A stretch of DNA of 64,000 nucleotides from contig NZ_JAGQDF010000008.1 of NCBI RefSeq assembly GCF_018069875.1, forward strand, positions 185,770 through 249,769. Direction: 5' to 3'. The notes under the pieces are model-generated. The model did no database searches and was not told the origin of the DNA. It saw nothing but the letters and a program-made list of their open reading frames with translations. Both the position numbers and the translations under genes were made by a program. Shown here piece after piece: positions 1 through 8,559 of this stretch. Every line of letters begins with the position of its first letter. Positions within the stretch are counted from its first letter, which is position 1. Source of the DNA: Ideonella alba. GTDB lineage: Bacteria; Pseudomonadota; Gammaproteobacteria; Burkholderiales; Burkholderiaceae_C.

Positions 1-499
1 GCACCACCAGGTGCAGCGTGATCCAGTCGTCCGGTTTCGGGCCGGGCGGGGCCAGGCCGGGACAGCGGTCGGCCAGTGACAGCACCTGGGCATCCTCGTC
101 GCCGGCGCTGTCGTAGTCGATGCCGCGGTTGAGCAGGCTGATCTCGGGTGCCTTGGGGTCGTCGGCGTAGAGGTCAATGACGATCGGCGACAGCCGCGTG
201 GCGGTGCCGCGCCAGACCGCGCCGCCCAGGTGCGGGCGGAACTCGGCCAGGCGCTCCAGCCAGGTCAGCGCGTGGCGGCGCAGCGCGCGCAGCTCCTGCG
301 GCTGGGTGTCGGCGTGGAACAGTGCCAGGTGTTCGCGCACCGCGTCCTCGACCAGCTCGTTGCTGGGCAGCTCGGCCCGGCCCACGCCATGGCGCGCCAG
401 GTCGGCGGCGGCACGGCGCTTGGCGCCGGGGTAGTCCATGCCCTCGTCCACCACCAGCCGGGCGGCGGCCTGGGCGATCTCGTCGGTCAATGCGCTCAC
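1..499 (-). CDS. Conserved hypothetical protein, 3' part missing
   Basis: Partial gene; its C-terminus lies beyond the window start. I read a GTG start at 499, 19 bases after the mtgA stop, giving at least 166 residues beginning VSALTDEIAQAAARLVVDEG. The stretch EFRPHLGGAVWRGTATRLSP and the acidic tail around DLYADDP and DYDSAGDED resemble a betaproteobacterial family sometimes labelled nucleotidyltransferase-like; I recall that only loosely and see no catalytic signature that settles a function. It is mainly soluble and charged, with no signal peptide. It is the last gene seen of the rnb-tonB-aroE-mtgA run and is probably cotranscribed with it. No good Shine-Dalgarno precedes the GTG, so the start is uncertain. 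Confidence 0.6.
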   Translation of the reverse strand, partial: MSALTDEIAQAAARLVVDEGMDYPGAKRRAAADLARHGVGRAELPSNELVEDAVREHLALFHADTQPQELRALRRHALTWLERLAEFRPHLGGAVWRGTATRLSPIVIDLYADDPKAPEISLLNRGIDYDSAGDEDAQVLSLADRCPGLAPPGPKPDDWITLHLVV

Positions 500-518
500 G
501 GTGTGGCAGTGTGCCTGA

Positions 519-1280
519 TCAGGGCAGTTCCACAGCGCCCATGCGGGCTTGGATGGTGGCCGAGCGCCCGGCCACATAGGCCGAGCCGGGGTTCTTCTCA
601 AAGCGCTTGGGCGCCGGCAGCATCACCGCCAGCCGGGCCGCCTGGGCCGGGCCCAGCTGCGCCGCATCGACACGGAAATAGTGCCGTGCGGCTGCCTGGG
701 CGCCGAACACCCCTTCGCCCCACTCCACGCTGTTCAGATAGATCGCCAGGATGCGCTGCTTGCCCAGCAGGGCTTCCAGCATGAAGGTGATCAGGAATTC
801 CTGCGCCTTGCGCGGCGCGGTGCGCTCGCCCGACAGGAAGAGGTTCTTGGCCAGCTGCTGGCTGATGGTGGAGCCGCCCACCACCTTGGCCTCGACCTTG
901 CGCGCTGGCGTGGCCACCTTGCCGTTGGCGGCGCGTTTCTCGGCCTGTTCGTTGAGCTTCTCGGCGCGCGCCTCGGACTTCTGGTTGCGCTCCCAGGCCT
1001 TCTCGATCGCGTCCCATTCCACGCCGCCGTGCTCGGCAAAGCCGGCGTCCTCGCTGGCGATCACCGCCCGGCCCAGGTGGGGCGAGACCCGGTCCGACCA
1101 CTCCTGGCTCCAGGCCAGCTCGTGCTTCTCGACCAGCAGCCGCCAGGCTTCCGAGCGCTGGAAGGCGGTGGACTGCGGGTCGACCACCACCATCAGCGCG
1201 ATGCGCGCCAGGAAGAACAGCTGCAGCGACAGGGCCGACAGCAGCAGCAGCGCCAGCAGGCGCAGCACCAGACGCTTCAT
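519..1280 (-). CDS. mtgA: Monofunctional biosynthetic peptidoglycan transglycosylase
   Basis: A 253-aa GT51 glycosyltransferase that polymerises lipid II into glycan strands at the outer face of the inner membrane. One N-terminal membrane anchor (about residues 3-25, [19 protein letters not shown]) is followed by the GT51 core. The core shows EDAGFAEHG with the catalytic Glu, [16 protein letters not shown], and [17 protein letters not shown]. The length matches MtgA and there is no transpeptidase domain. I chose the ATG at 1280 because it overlaps the aroE stop (ATGA); the longer open frame upstream lies inside aroE. aroE-mtgA adjacency is common in Burkholderiales, so cotranscription is likely. 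Confidence 0.93.
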   Translation of the reverse strand: MKRLVLRLLALLLLSALSLQLFFLARIALMVVVDPQSTAFQRSEAWRLLVEKHELAWSQEWSDRVSPHLGRAVIASEDAGFAEHGGVEWDAIEKAWERNQKSEARAEKLNEQAEKRAANGKVATPARKVEAKVVGGSTISQQLAKNLFLSGERTAPRKAQEFLITFMLEALLGKQRILAIYLNSVEWGEGVFGAQAAARHYFRVDAAQLGPAQAARLAVMLPAPKRFEKNPGSAYVAGRSATIQARMGAVELP

Positions 1281-2122
1281 GCCGCGCCCGCCAGGCTGGC
1301 GCGCAGCGCGGCCAGCACCGGCGCGGTCTCGGGACGGCAACCGCGCCACAGCGCAAAGGCCTCGGCCGCCTGCTCGACCAGCATGCCCAGGCCGTCGCGG
1401 TTCTCGGCACCGTGGGCCCTGGCCCAGTCCAGGAAGGGACGGGCGGCGGCGCCATACATCAGGTCCACCGCCAGTGCGCCCGGCCGCAGCGTGGCGGCCG
1501 GCACCGGTGCGGCCGCACCGCCCAGGCTGGAGGCGCTGGCGTTGATCACCAGGTCGAAAGCGTCGCCCGGGGCCTCCAGACCGCTGGCCGACAGCGCCAC
1601 CCCCTGGGCCCGCGCCAGCGCCGCATGGCGCTTCACCAGTTCCTCGGCCCGCTGCAGCGTGCGGTTGGCCAGCACCACCTGGGCGGGCCGGGCCTCCAGC
1701 AGCGGGCCCAGCACGCCGGCGCCGGCGCCGCCGGCACCCACCAGCAGCACGCGCTGCCCGGCCAGCGGCCGGCCGGCGCCCTGCGCGATGTCGCGCATCA
1801 GGCCGATGCCGTCGGTGTTGTCGGCCAGCCAGCCGTCGGCATCGAAGCGCAGCGTGTTGGCCGCGCCGGCCAGCGTGGCCCGCGGCGTGGCGCGGGCGGC
1901 CAGGGCCAGCGCCTCGAACTTGAACGGCACGGTGACATTGCAGCCGCGCGCGCCCTCGGCGGCGAAGCGGCGCACGGTGTCGGCAAAGCCGTCCAGCGGC
2001 GCCAGCAGGCGCTCGTAGGTCAGCACCTGGCCGGTCTGCGCCGCAAAGGCGGCGTGGATGGCGGGTGAGCGGCTGTGCTCGACGGGGTGGCCGACCACGG
2101 CATAACGGTCAGGGGAACTCAT
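1277..2122 (-). CDS. aroE: Shikimate dehydrogenase (NADP)
   Basis: A 281-aa enzyme reducing 3-dehydroshikimate to shikimate with NADPH in aromatic amino acid synthesis, in the cytoplasm. The N-terminal substrate domain shows [12 protein letters not shown] and [11 protein letters not shown], which contains the catalytic Lys. [12 protein letters not shown] supplies the catalytic Asp. The Rossmann domain begins at [18 protein letters not shown], a variant of the usual GAGGAARA loop, with NRT as the NADP-selective site. Length is typical for the family. The stop overlaps mtgA by four bases, and tonB ends 11 bases upstream of the start. Confidence 0.95.
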   Translation of the reverse strand: MSSPDRYAVVGHPVEHSRSPAIHAAFAAQTGQVLTYERLLAPLDGFADTVRRFAAEGARGCNVTVPFKFEALALAARATPRATLAGAANTLRFDADGWLADNTDGIGLMRDIAQGAGRPLAGQRVLLVGAGGAGAGVLGPLLEARPAQVVLANRTLQRAEELVKRHAALARAQGVALSASGLEAPGDAFDLVINASASSLGGAAAPVPAATLRPGALAVDLMYGAAARPFLDWARAHGAENRDGLGMLVEQAAEAFALWRGCRPETAPVLAALRASLAGAA

Positions 2123-2133
2123 GCAAGAGCAGG

Positions 2134-3015
2134 TCAGGGAGCGTTGTTGCTGAGGCTGGTCTCCAGCCCATCGCTGCGCGTGAAGCGAAAGCGCGAGGTG
2201 ACCACGATCTGGTCCGCCTGGCGGCGCATCGCCTCGTTGAACGCGCCGAACGGGCCGGCGGCGTGGACGATGGCCAGCGCCCGCCGGTTGAGCACCGCCG
2301 ACTTGGCCGGCCGCACGATCTCGGCCTCGATCACCCGGCCGGTGGCATCGATGGTGATGTTCATCGTCAGCTCGCCGTACAGCTTCTTGCCGGCCAGCTC
2401 GGGAAAGTCGCGGGTGCCACGGTCCTCGATGCGCCGGCGCAGGTTGTCGTAGTAGATCGCGTAGACCTCTTCGCGCGTGGCCGGGCTGATGTAGCGCTTC
2501 TTGGGTCGCGCATTCTCTTCGTTGATGCGCTTCTCGATCTCGGCGAGCATGCGCAGCATCTGGCGCCGGCGCTCCTCACGCTGCTGCTCCTCGGGCGAGG
2601 TGGCGGCCTTGCTGGGGTCGGGCGGCGGCAGCAGGGCGATCTCGCGGCGGATCTGCGCCAGCAGCTGCTGCTGGATGTCCTGCATCGCATTGACCTGGCG
2701 GCGCGCTTCCTCCAGGTCGTCGCCCGGCTGCTGGAAGGCCGAGGGCGGCAGCGGCGTGGTGGCGCGGCCCTCCTCGTTGTCGCCGCCGCCGGCCAGGTTG
2801 GCCTGGGCGATCGCCTGGGCCTTCTGCGGCTTCTCGTCGGAGCGCGCGTTGACCAGGATGACTTCCAGCGGCGTGTCCTCGAACAGGCGGTTGAAACCCT
2901 CGGGGTCGACGAAGCGCACGGCCAGCAGCGCGCCATGCACGGCCAGCGAACACAGCAGCGCCCACTGCAGCGCACTCAGGCGCCGTGTCCAGCCGGGCAG
3001 GGCGATCCGCCGCAT
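2134..3015 (-). CDS. tonB: TonB family energy transducer
   Basis: A 293-aa TonB-like protein that couples the inner-membrane proton gradient to outer-membrane transport. One membrane segment (about residues 15-35, [18 protein letters not shown]) is followed by a long periplasmic region rich in Gln and charged residues (about 50-200, probably helical). The C-terminal TonB domain shows [17 protein letters not shown] and [17 protein letters not shown]. The Pro-rich spacer of classic TonB is mostly replaced by this charged segment, a form common in Burkholderiales. No exbB or exbD lies nearby, so partners are encoded elsewhere. It starts five bases after the rnb stop and precedes aroE. Confidence 0.88.
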   Translation of the reverse strand: MRRIALPGWTRRLSALQWALLCSLAVHGALLAVRFVDPEGFNRLFEDTPLEVILVNARSDEKPQKAQAIAQANLAGGGDNEEGRATTPLPPSAFQQPGDDLEEARRQVNAMQDIQQQLLAQIRREIALLPPPDPSKAATSPEEQQREERRRQMLRMLAEIEKRINEENARPKKRYISPATREEVYAIYYDNLRRRIEDRGTRDFPELAGKKLYGELTMNITIDATGRVIEAEIVRPAKSAVLNRRALAIVHAAGPFGAFNEAMRRQADQIVVTSRFRFTRSDGLETSLSNNAP

Positions 3016-3020
3016 CGTGT

Positions 3021-5048
3021 TCAGGCGGTGGCGGGCGGCGGTTCGGCGTCAGCCAGGTCGATCGCCAGCGACAGGCTGGCGGTGGGGGCCTCGTCCTCGT
3101 CGCCGTCGTCATTTTCCGCAGCCTGGTCGGCACCAGCGGTGGCATCCAGGCGGGTCAGCAGGCTGGCATGCACCTCCAGCGTCAGCAGGTCCAGCCCGGT
3201 CACGCGCACCCGCACGCGGGTGCCGCGCGGCAGCGGTTCGCAGCCCAGGGCCTTGAAGACCAGCGGCAGCGTCTCGGCACGCACCAGGCCGTCCTTCATC
3301 ACCGCCGCGTCCAGCTCGGTCACACCGTTCTGCGCCAACCAGCGCATTGTCCAGAAGCGCTCGATCGCCTGCTGGAAGCCGTTGTAGGCCGAGTAGGCGC
3401 CGTCAAAGGCCGAGATCACCGAGAACAGCGTGGCGTCCTTGGGCTTGAAGGGCGCGGCCAGTGCCGCAGTGCGGCCATGTCGCGCGCAGGCAATGATCTG
3501 CCACTGGTTGACCAGGTCGGTGTAGCGGCGCAGCGGCGAGGTGGCCCAGGTGTACTGCGCCACGCCCATGCCGGCGTGCGGCGCCGGCTTGGTGCCCATG
3601 CGAACCTTCACGCCCGGCGCCAGGCTGGCCTGGCTGCGGTAGATGCCGGGCACGCCCAGCTCGGCCAGCCAGCCGCCCCAGGTGCTGTTGGCCAGGATCA
3701 TGGCCTCGGAGACCACCAGGTCCAGCGGCGCGCCGCGGCGGCGCTCGGTGATGCGCACCGTCTCGTCGCCCTGCGGCTCACGGCCCGCACCGTCGAGCTT
3801 GAAGCTGTAGTCGGGGCGGTTGAACAACTCGGGCTTGCCGCGCACCACTTCGCGCGCCGCTTTCAGGTGCCGCGCCAGGCGGAAGCAGAAGGCCAGCTCG
3901 GGCGCGAACGGGTACTCGGCCACGGCCTCGCCGGTCAGGCTGGCCTCGGTGATGACCTCGTCGAGCTGGTCGTGGCGCAGGTTGGCGGCGATCGGCACGC
4001 GCTCCAGGCGCGTCTCGGTGGCGGTGACGGCCAGCGTGGCCTCGTCCAGCGTCACGTACAGGCTCACCGCGGGGCAGTCGCGGCCCTCGTCCAGCGTGTA
4101 GGCCTGCACCACCGCATCGGGCAGCATGGTGATCTTCCAGCCCGGCATGTAGACGGTGGACAGGCGTTCACGGGCCACCTTGTCGACCGCCGAATCGGGT
4201 GTGATCGCCAGGCCCGGCGCGGCGATGTGGATGCCCAACACCACGCTGCCGCTGCCCAGGCCGGTGACCGACAGCGCGTCGTCGATCTCGGTGGTCTGCG
4301 AGTCGTCGATCGAGAAGGCCTGCACCGCGGCCAGGGGCAGCTCGTCCTTGATCTGCGGCGCGTCCAGCGGCGGGAAGCCGTGGCCCTTGGGGAACTGCTC
4401 GAACAGGAAGCGGCGCCAGTGGAACTGGTAGGGGCTGGTGATCGCGCCGGCCTCCTTCAGCAGGTCCAGCGGAGCGCGCTGACTGCGGCGCGCGGCCTCG
4501 ACCACCGCCTTGTACTCGGGCGCGTTCTTGTCGGGGCGGAACAGGATCCGGTAGAGCTGCTCGGCGATCGGCGGCGGGCAGGCGCCAGCGGCCAGCTCGG
4601 TGGCCCAGACCTCGATCTGTGCGGCCTGCTGGGCCTTGCGCTCGATTGCCAGCAGGGCGGCCTTGACCGTGTCTTCAGGGGCCTTCCTGAATTGGCCCTT
4701 GCCGGCGCGGCGGAAGTAGTGCGGCGCCTCGAACAGCTTGAACAGCATGGCCGCCTGCAGCTCCGGGCCGGCGCTGGCCGAGAAATAGTCGCGCGCCAGG
4801 TCGGCAAAGCCGAACTCGCCCTCGGGGGCGAACTCCCAGGCCAGGTCCAGGTCAATGCCGGCGGCCTGCGCCTGGCCGGACGCGACCAGCTCGGCCGGCT
4901 GCGGCTTGTCAAAGCGCAGCAGCACGTTGGCGGTCTTCACCTTGACGCGCTTGCCCGAATCCAGCTCGATCTGCATCGAGCTGTCGGCCTCGGACATCAC
5001 ACGGCCGGCGAGGAACTTGCCAGCATCATCGAACAGGGCATACATCAC
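3021..5048 (-). CDS. rnb: RNase II/R family 3'-5' exoribonuclease
   Basis: A 675-aa cytoplasmic exoribonuclease degrading single-stranded RNA from the 3' end. The RNB domain occupies about residues 225-560; DDSQTTEIDDALSVTGL near residue 246 carries the metal-binding Asp residues, and SPLRRYTDLVNQW is the conserved late motif. The N-terminal 200 residues are not a canonical double cold-shock module, and the C-terminal S1-like part is short and ends in an acidic tail. This is the divergent RNase II form usual in Burkholderiales rather than E. coli RNase R. Two ATGs stand in tandem at 5048 and 5045; I use the first. It begins 25 bases after marR and leads the tonB-aroE-mtgA group. Confidence 0.9.
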   Translation of the reverse strand: MMYALFDDAGKFLAGRVMSEADSSMQIELDSGKRVKVKTANVLLRFDKPQPAELVASGQAQAAGIDLDLAWEFAPEGEFGFADLARDYFSASAGPELQAAMLFKLFEAPHYFRRAGKGQFRKAPEDTVKAALLAIERKAQQAAQIEVWATELAAGACPPPIAEQLYRILFRPDKNAPEYKAVVEAARRSQRAPLDLLKEAGAITSPYQFHWRRFLFEQFPKGHGFPPLDAPQIKDELPLAAVQAFSIDDSQTTEIDDALSVTGLGSGSVVLGIHIAAPGLAITPDSAVDKVARERLSTVYMPGWKITMLPDAVVQAYTLDEGRDCPAVSLYVTLDEATLAVTATETRLERVPIAANLRHDQLDEVITEASLTGEAVAEYPFAPELAFCFRLARHLKAAREVVRGKPELFNRPDYSFKLDGAGREPQGDETVRITERRRGAPLDLVVSEAMILANSTWGGWLAELGVPGIYRSQASLAPGVKVRMGTKPAPHAGMGVAQYTWATSPLRRYTDLVNQWQIIACARHGRTAALAAPFKPKDATLFSVISAFDGAYSAYNGFQQAIERFWTMRWLAQNGVTELDAAVMKDGLVRAETLPLVFKALGCEPLPRGTRVRVRVTGLDLLTLEVHASLLTRLDATAGADQAAENDDGDEDEAPTASLSLAIDLADAEPPPATA

Positions 5049-5073
5049 CGGCGGATTGTCGCCGATGGCGGGC

Positions 5074-5556
5074 TCAGGCCTCGGGCTGGTTCAGGCCCCG
5101 GGCGTGGTCGATCAGGCGGTCGAACAGGTCGCCCAGCAGCCGGCGCTCCTCCAGGCTCAGGCAGCCGAAGATCTCGTGGTTGCGCCGGTTGATCAGGTCC
5201 ATGACCTGGGTCCAGCGCTGGCGGCCCGCTTCGGTCAGCTTGAGGTCGACGCTGCGGGCGTCGTTCTCGCTGGGGCTCTTGCTGATCAGTCCCTGGTCGA
5301 CCAGGGACTGCGCCGCCCGGCTGGCCTGGCCCTTGTCCAGGTTGGCCTCGAAGGCCAGGCGGTTCACCGACAGCGCGTCGAACGACCCCACCGCGGCCAG
5401 GCAGCGCGCCTCGCCCAGGCCCAGCCCGCTCTCGGCCAGGTAGAGCTCATGGCTGGCCCGGTCGCTGAGCTTGTGCAGCATGTGCAGCCGGTAGGTCAGG
5501 AACCGGTCCAGCGTGGGCAGGTTCCCGGCGGTCCGGTTGAAGCGGCCGCTGTTCAT
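5074..5556 (-). CDS. MarR family transcriptional regulator, distal gene of TRAP operon
   Basis: A 160-aa winged-helix regulator with the MarR layout: an N-terminal dimerisation helix (LPTLDRFLTYRLHMLHKLSD), a DNA-binding core (NRLAFEANLDKGQASRAAQS), and a wing with SENDARSVDLKLT. The ligand is unknown; MarR proteins at transport-plus-hydroxylase loci usually sense the aromatic substrate or its CoA ester. It follows dctM by seven bases, so it is probably the last gene of the dctP2-dctP1-dctQ-dctM operon. I infer that it binds the three GTTG/CAAC repeats at 9661-9763 and controls its own operon and the divergent monooxygenase. The role is inferred from arrangement only. Confidence 0.88.
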   Translation of the reverse strand: MNSGRFNRTAGNLPTLDRFLTYRLHMLHKLSDRASHELYLAESGLGLGEARCLAAVGSFDALSVNRLAFEANLDKGQASRAAQSLVDQGLISKSPSENDARSVDLKLTEAGRQRWTQVMDLINRRNHEIFGCLSLEERRLLGDLFDRLIDHARGLNQPEA

Positions 5557-5563
5557 GCGCTGC

Positions 5564-6895
5564 TCAGCCCGCCATCGTGTGGACCAGCCACAGCGACAGC
5601 GCCGGGAAGGCCACCAGGAAGCCGATGCGGATGAAGTCGGAGGCCAGGAAGGGCATCACCCCCTTGGCGGTCTCCAGGTAGGGCACGTCCTTGGCCATCT
5701 TCTGGATGATGAACAGGTTCATGCCCACGGGAGGGTGCACCAGGCCGATCTCCACCACCATCAGCGCCAGGATGCCGAACCACACCGACTTGTCACCCGC
5801 CGACATGCCGTAGAAGTCCAGGCCCATGATCATCGGGTAGAAGATCGGGATGGTCAGCAGGATCATCGCCAGCGAATCCATCACGCAGCCCAGCAGCACA
5901 TAGACCACCAGGATCGCGATCAGCACCAGCAGCGGCGGCAGGCCGCTGTTCTTGACCCAGTCGGCCAGCTCGGTGGGCAGCTGGGTGATGGCCAGGCCGG
6001 AGTTCAGCAGGTCGGCGCCCAGCAGCACCAGGAAGATCATCGCGGTGGCGTGGGCGGTGCCGATCAGGCTGGCCTTGATGCCCGCCCAGCGCATGCCGCC
6101 CTTGACGACGGCCAGCGCGCCGCAGGCGGCGGCGCCGATCGAGGCCGCTTCGGTGGGGTTGGCCCAGCCGCCGTAGATGCCGACGATCACCACCACGAAC
6201 ACGCCCATCACCGGCAGTACCGCCACTGTCGCGGCCATGCGCTCGGACCAGCTGGCCTGGTCGCCGGCCGGACCGGCGTTGGGGTTCAGCGTGACGAGGA
6301 TGCGGATCACCACCATGTAGCCCAGCATCGCGATGAGGCCGGGGATCATCGCCGCGACGAAGAGCTTGCCGATCGACTCCTGCGTCAGCACCGCATAGAT
6401 CACCAGCGGCACCGACGGCGGGATCATGATGCCCAGCGTGCCGGCGGCGGCCAGCGTGCCGGTGGACAGCCGGCCCGAATAGCCGTGGCGGCGCAGCTCG
6501 GGCAGTGCCACCTGGGCCATCGTGGCCGCGGTGGCCAGCGAGGAGCCGCAGATCGCCCCGAAGCCGGCGCAGGCACCGGTGGCGGCCATCGCCAGGCCGC
6601 CGCGCCAGTGGCCCAGGAAGGCCGCGGCGAAGCGGAACAGCGCCTTGCTCAGCCCGCCATGCGTGGCGAACTGGCCCATCAGCATGAACAGCGGGATCAC
6701 CGCCAGGTCGTAGTTCGAGAAGCGCGCATAGGCCAGGTGGTTCATCGTGAACAGCAGCGCGTTGGGGTCGCCGGCGTTCATCGCCAGGAAGCCCGCCGCA
6801 CCGCCGATCAGCATGCCCACGCCCACATGCACGCGGATCGCCAGCAGGGCCAGCAGCCCCGCAAAGATCCACAGCCCAATGGCCATGCCGCTCAT
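5564..6895 (-). CDS. dctM: TRAP transporter large permease subunit (DctM family)
   Basis: A 443-aa integral membrane protein, the ion-coupled translocation subunit of a TRAP transporter, with roughly 12 hydrophobic segments. Family features visible are SGSSLATAATMAQVALPE-type sequence, the stretch GTLAAAGTLGIMIPPSVPLV, and a C-terminal LVHPPVGMNLFIIQ. I start at MSGMAIGLWIF (6895), which overlaps the dctQ stop as ATGA; the open frame continues upstream but only through dctQ. It works with dctQ (6892-7431) and one of the two receptors dctP1 and dctP2. The substrate is probably an aromatic or other organic acid, judging by the neighbouring monooxygenase. Confidence 0.93.
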   Translation of the reverse strand: MSGMAIGLWIFAGLLALLAIRVHVGVGMLIGGAAGFLAMNAGDPNALLFTMNHLAYARFSNYDLAVIPLFMLMGQFATHGGLSKALFRFAAAFLGHWRGGLAMAATGACAGFGAICGSSLATAATMAQVALPELRRHGYSGRLSTGTLAAAGTLGIMIPPSVPLVIYAVLTQESIGKLFVAAMIPGLIAMLGYMVVIRILVTLNPNAGPAGDQASWSERMAATVAVLPVMGVFVVVIVGIYGGWANPTEAASIGAAACGALAVVKGGMRWAGIKASLIGTAHATAMIFLVLLGADLLNSGLAITQLPTELADWVKNSGLPPLLVLIAILVVYVLLGCVMDSLAMILLTIPIFYPMIMGLDFYGMSAGDKSVWFGILALMVVEIGLVHPPVGMNLFIIQKMAKDVPYLETAKGVMPFLASDFIRIGFLVAFPALSLWLVHTMAG

Positions 6896-7431
6896 GCTTT
6901 CACCCCCATCGCGATATTCAGCGAGTGCATCGTGCGGTGCAGCGCCGTCAGCGCCAGCAGCACGAAGCTGGGCACGATCAGCAGCACGCACCACCAGATC
7001 GGGATCAGCAGCAGCGGCGACACCTCCATGCTCTCCTTGGCCTCTTCCACGTACAGGCCGGTGCGCCAGGTCAGCAGCACCGCGGCGCCCAGCAGCAGGC
7101 CGTGGCCCAGCGCATCCAGCGCGGCGCGGGCGCGCTCGCTCATCCAGGTGGTCAGGGCGTCGACCTTGATGTGGTGGTCATGCAGTTCGCACACCGGCAG
7201 AAACGCCGCCGAGCCGATCGCCGCGCCCATCATCAGGATCTCCATGTCGCCCTGGATCGGCGTGGCAAAGAGCTTGCGGCCGACGATGGAGACGATGGAC
7301 ATGACCACCAGCGCGCAGAACACCATGCCGCCGGCCATGGCCCAGCCGGTGACCACGGTGCTCAGCAGGCCCAGCACGCCGCCGGTGGGCGGGGTGTCGA
7401 CGTTGGCGTCGTCGGGAACCAGTTCAGCCAT
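6892..7431 (-). CDS. dctQ: TRAP transporter small permease subunit (DctQ family)
   Basis: A 179-aa four-helix membrane protein that pairs with DctM. Hydrophobic segments lie at about residues 20-50, 65-85, 105-130 and 145-170. The DctQ-like stretch with FATPIQGDMEILMMGAAIGS and HDHHIKVDALTTWM is clear. It starts eight bases downstream of the dctP1 stop and overlaps dctM by four bases, so the three proteins are translationally linked. The length is at the upper end for DctQ because of a hydrophilic N-terminus (MAELVPDDANVDTPPTGG). Confidence 0.92.
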   Translation of the reverse strand: MAELVPDDANVDTPPTGGVLGLLSTVVTGWAMAGGMVFCALVVMSIVSIVGRKLFATPIQGDMEILMMGAAIGSAAFLPVCELHDHHIKVDALTTWMSERARAALDALGHGLLLGAAVLLTWRTGLYVEEAKESMEVSPLLLIPIWWCVLLIVPSFVLLALTALHRTMHSLNIAMGVKA

Positions 7432-7440
7432 CTCAGGTGC

Positions 7441-8472
7441 TCACTTGGGCAGGTACTTGGCGCCGATGGCGCGCGCGTCGGCGGCCAGCTGCTTGGCCGG
7501 CAGGCCCTTGGCGGCGGCCTGCTGGATCCACTCGGCCTCGACGCCGGCCGAGGCCTTTTGCATCGCCGCGTAGTCCTCGGGCTTGATGACCAGGATCTTG
7601 TTGCCCTGGGCGGTCATCTTCTTGCGCGCGGCCTCGTTGCCCTGGTCCCAGACCGAGCCAGCCAGCTCGGACAGCACCTTGCCGCTGTTCTTGTCGATCG
7701 CGGCCTTCAGGTCGGCCGGCAGCGACTCGTACTTCTGCTTGTTCATCAGGATGGCCATCGGCGTCTGGGTGAAGCCGGGCTGGTTCTGCAGGCCTTCCAT
7801 GTGGTACTTCGTGACCTCGTCGACCTTGGTGGTCGGCAGGATCTCCCAGGGCGCCATCGCGCCGTCGATCACGCCCTTGCTGATCGATTCGGTGATGGCC
7901 GCCACCGGCAGGTTCACCGGCGTGGCGCCCAGCGACTGCAGGAACAGCGACGAGAAGCGCGAGGGGCTGCGCAGCTTCAGGCCCTTGAAGCCGTCCACCG
8001 TCAGCACCGGCTTGCTGGCGGTGCTGATCACCACGTTCGAGGCGCTGAAGATGGCCAGCACCTTGAAGTCCTTGAAGTCCTCCTGGCCGTTCTTCAGGTA
8101 GTACTCCCACATCGCCTTCGAGCCCGCCAGGCCCTGCGGCGGCATCGTGAAGGGCAGCTCCAGCGCCTCGGTGCGCGGGAAGCGGCCGGTGGCGAAGGAC
8201 GGCGAGGTCCAGATGACGTCGGCCACGCCGTTCTTCACCTGGTCGATCAGCTGCGCCGGCGTGCCGCCCAGCTGCAGCGACGGGTAGATCTGGCACTTGA
8301 GCTTGCCGCCCGAGTCCTTCTCGATGCTGGCGCACCAGGGCTCGGCGATGAAGCGCTGGAAGTTGCCGGTGGAGGGCAGGAAGTGCGAGAACTTGATCGT
8401 CGTGACCTGGGCGCTGGCGGTGGCGGCGGCCAGGGCCAGCGGCAGCGCGGCGAGGAGGTGGGCGGGCTTCAT
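7441..8472 (-). CDS. dctP: TRAP transporter periplasmic receptor, copy 1 (DctP family)
   Basis: A 343-aa periplasmic substrate-binding protein. The signal peptide is about residues 1-21 (MKPAHLLAALPLALAAATASA); the mature protein begins QVTTIKFSHFLPSTGNF. The DctP hallmarks are GGTPAQLIDQVKNGVADV, GFKGLKLRSPSR, whose Arg residues normally bind the substrate carboxylate, and ITESISKGVIDGAMAPWE. Two Cys residues (WCASIE, KLKCQIY) may form a disulfide. It is closely related throughout to the receptor encoded immediately upstream (8560-9600), so this is a tandem duplication. I chose the ATG at 8472 because it begins the signal peptide; the longer frame adds a non-signal segment. Confidence 0.93.
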   Translation of the reverse strand: MKPAHLLAALPLALAAATASAQVTTIKFSHFLPSTGNFQRFIAEPWCASIEKDSGGKLKCQIYPSLQLGGTPAQLIDQVKNGVADVIWTSPSFATGRFPRTEALELPFTMPPQGLAGSKAMWEYYLKNGQEDFKDFKVLAIFSASNVVISTASKPVLTVDGFKGLKLRSPSRFSSLFLQSLGATPVNLPVAAITESISKGVIDGAMAPWEILPTTKVDEVTKYHMEGLQNQPGFTQTPMAILMNKQKYESLPADLKAAIDKNSGKVLSELAGSVWDQGNEAARKKMTAQGNKILVIKPEDYAAMQKASAGVEAEWIQQAAAKGLPAKQLAADARAIGAKYLPK

Positions 8473-8496
8473 GGGCAGACCTTTCAGGGAAGACAA

Positions 8497-8538
8497 GGCC
8501 CCGCGCGACGTCCTCGTACAGGCGCGCGGCAAGGGGCC
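8497..8538 (-). other. Intercistronic hairpin between the two dctP genes
   Basis: GGCCCCGCGCG at 8497-8507 can pair with CGCGC (8523-8527) and GGGGCC (8533-8538), leaving a small asymmetric bulge. The structure sits in the 87-base gap between dctP2 and dctP1. It has no T-tract, so it is more likely an RNA-stabilising or processing element than a full terminator. It could let the upstream receptor be expressed above the downstream genes. This is inferred from base pairing only. Confidence 0.45.
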
Positions 8539-8559
8539 GGAGCGGGCCGTTGAAGCGGC

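Noticed and set aside
2985..5192. Long plus-strand open frame opposite rnb
   Set aside because: Low-complexity, Arg/His-rich translation that mirrors the RNase gene; no ribosome site or motif.
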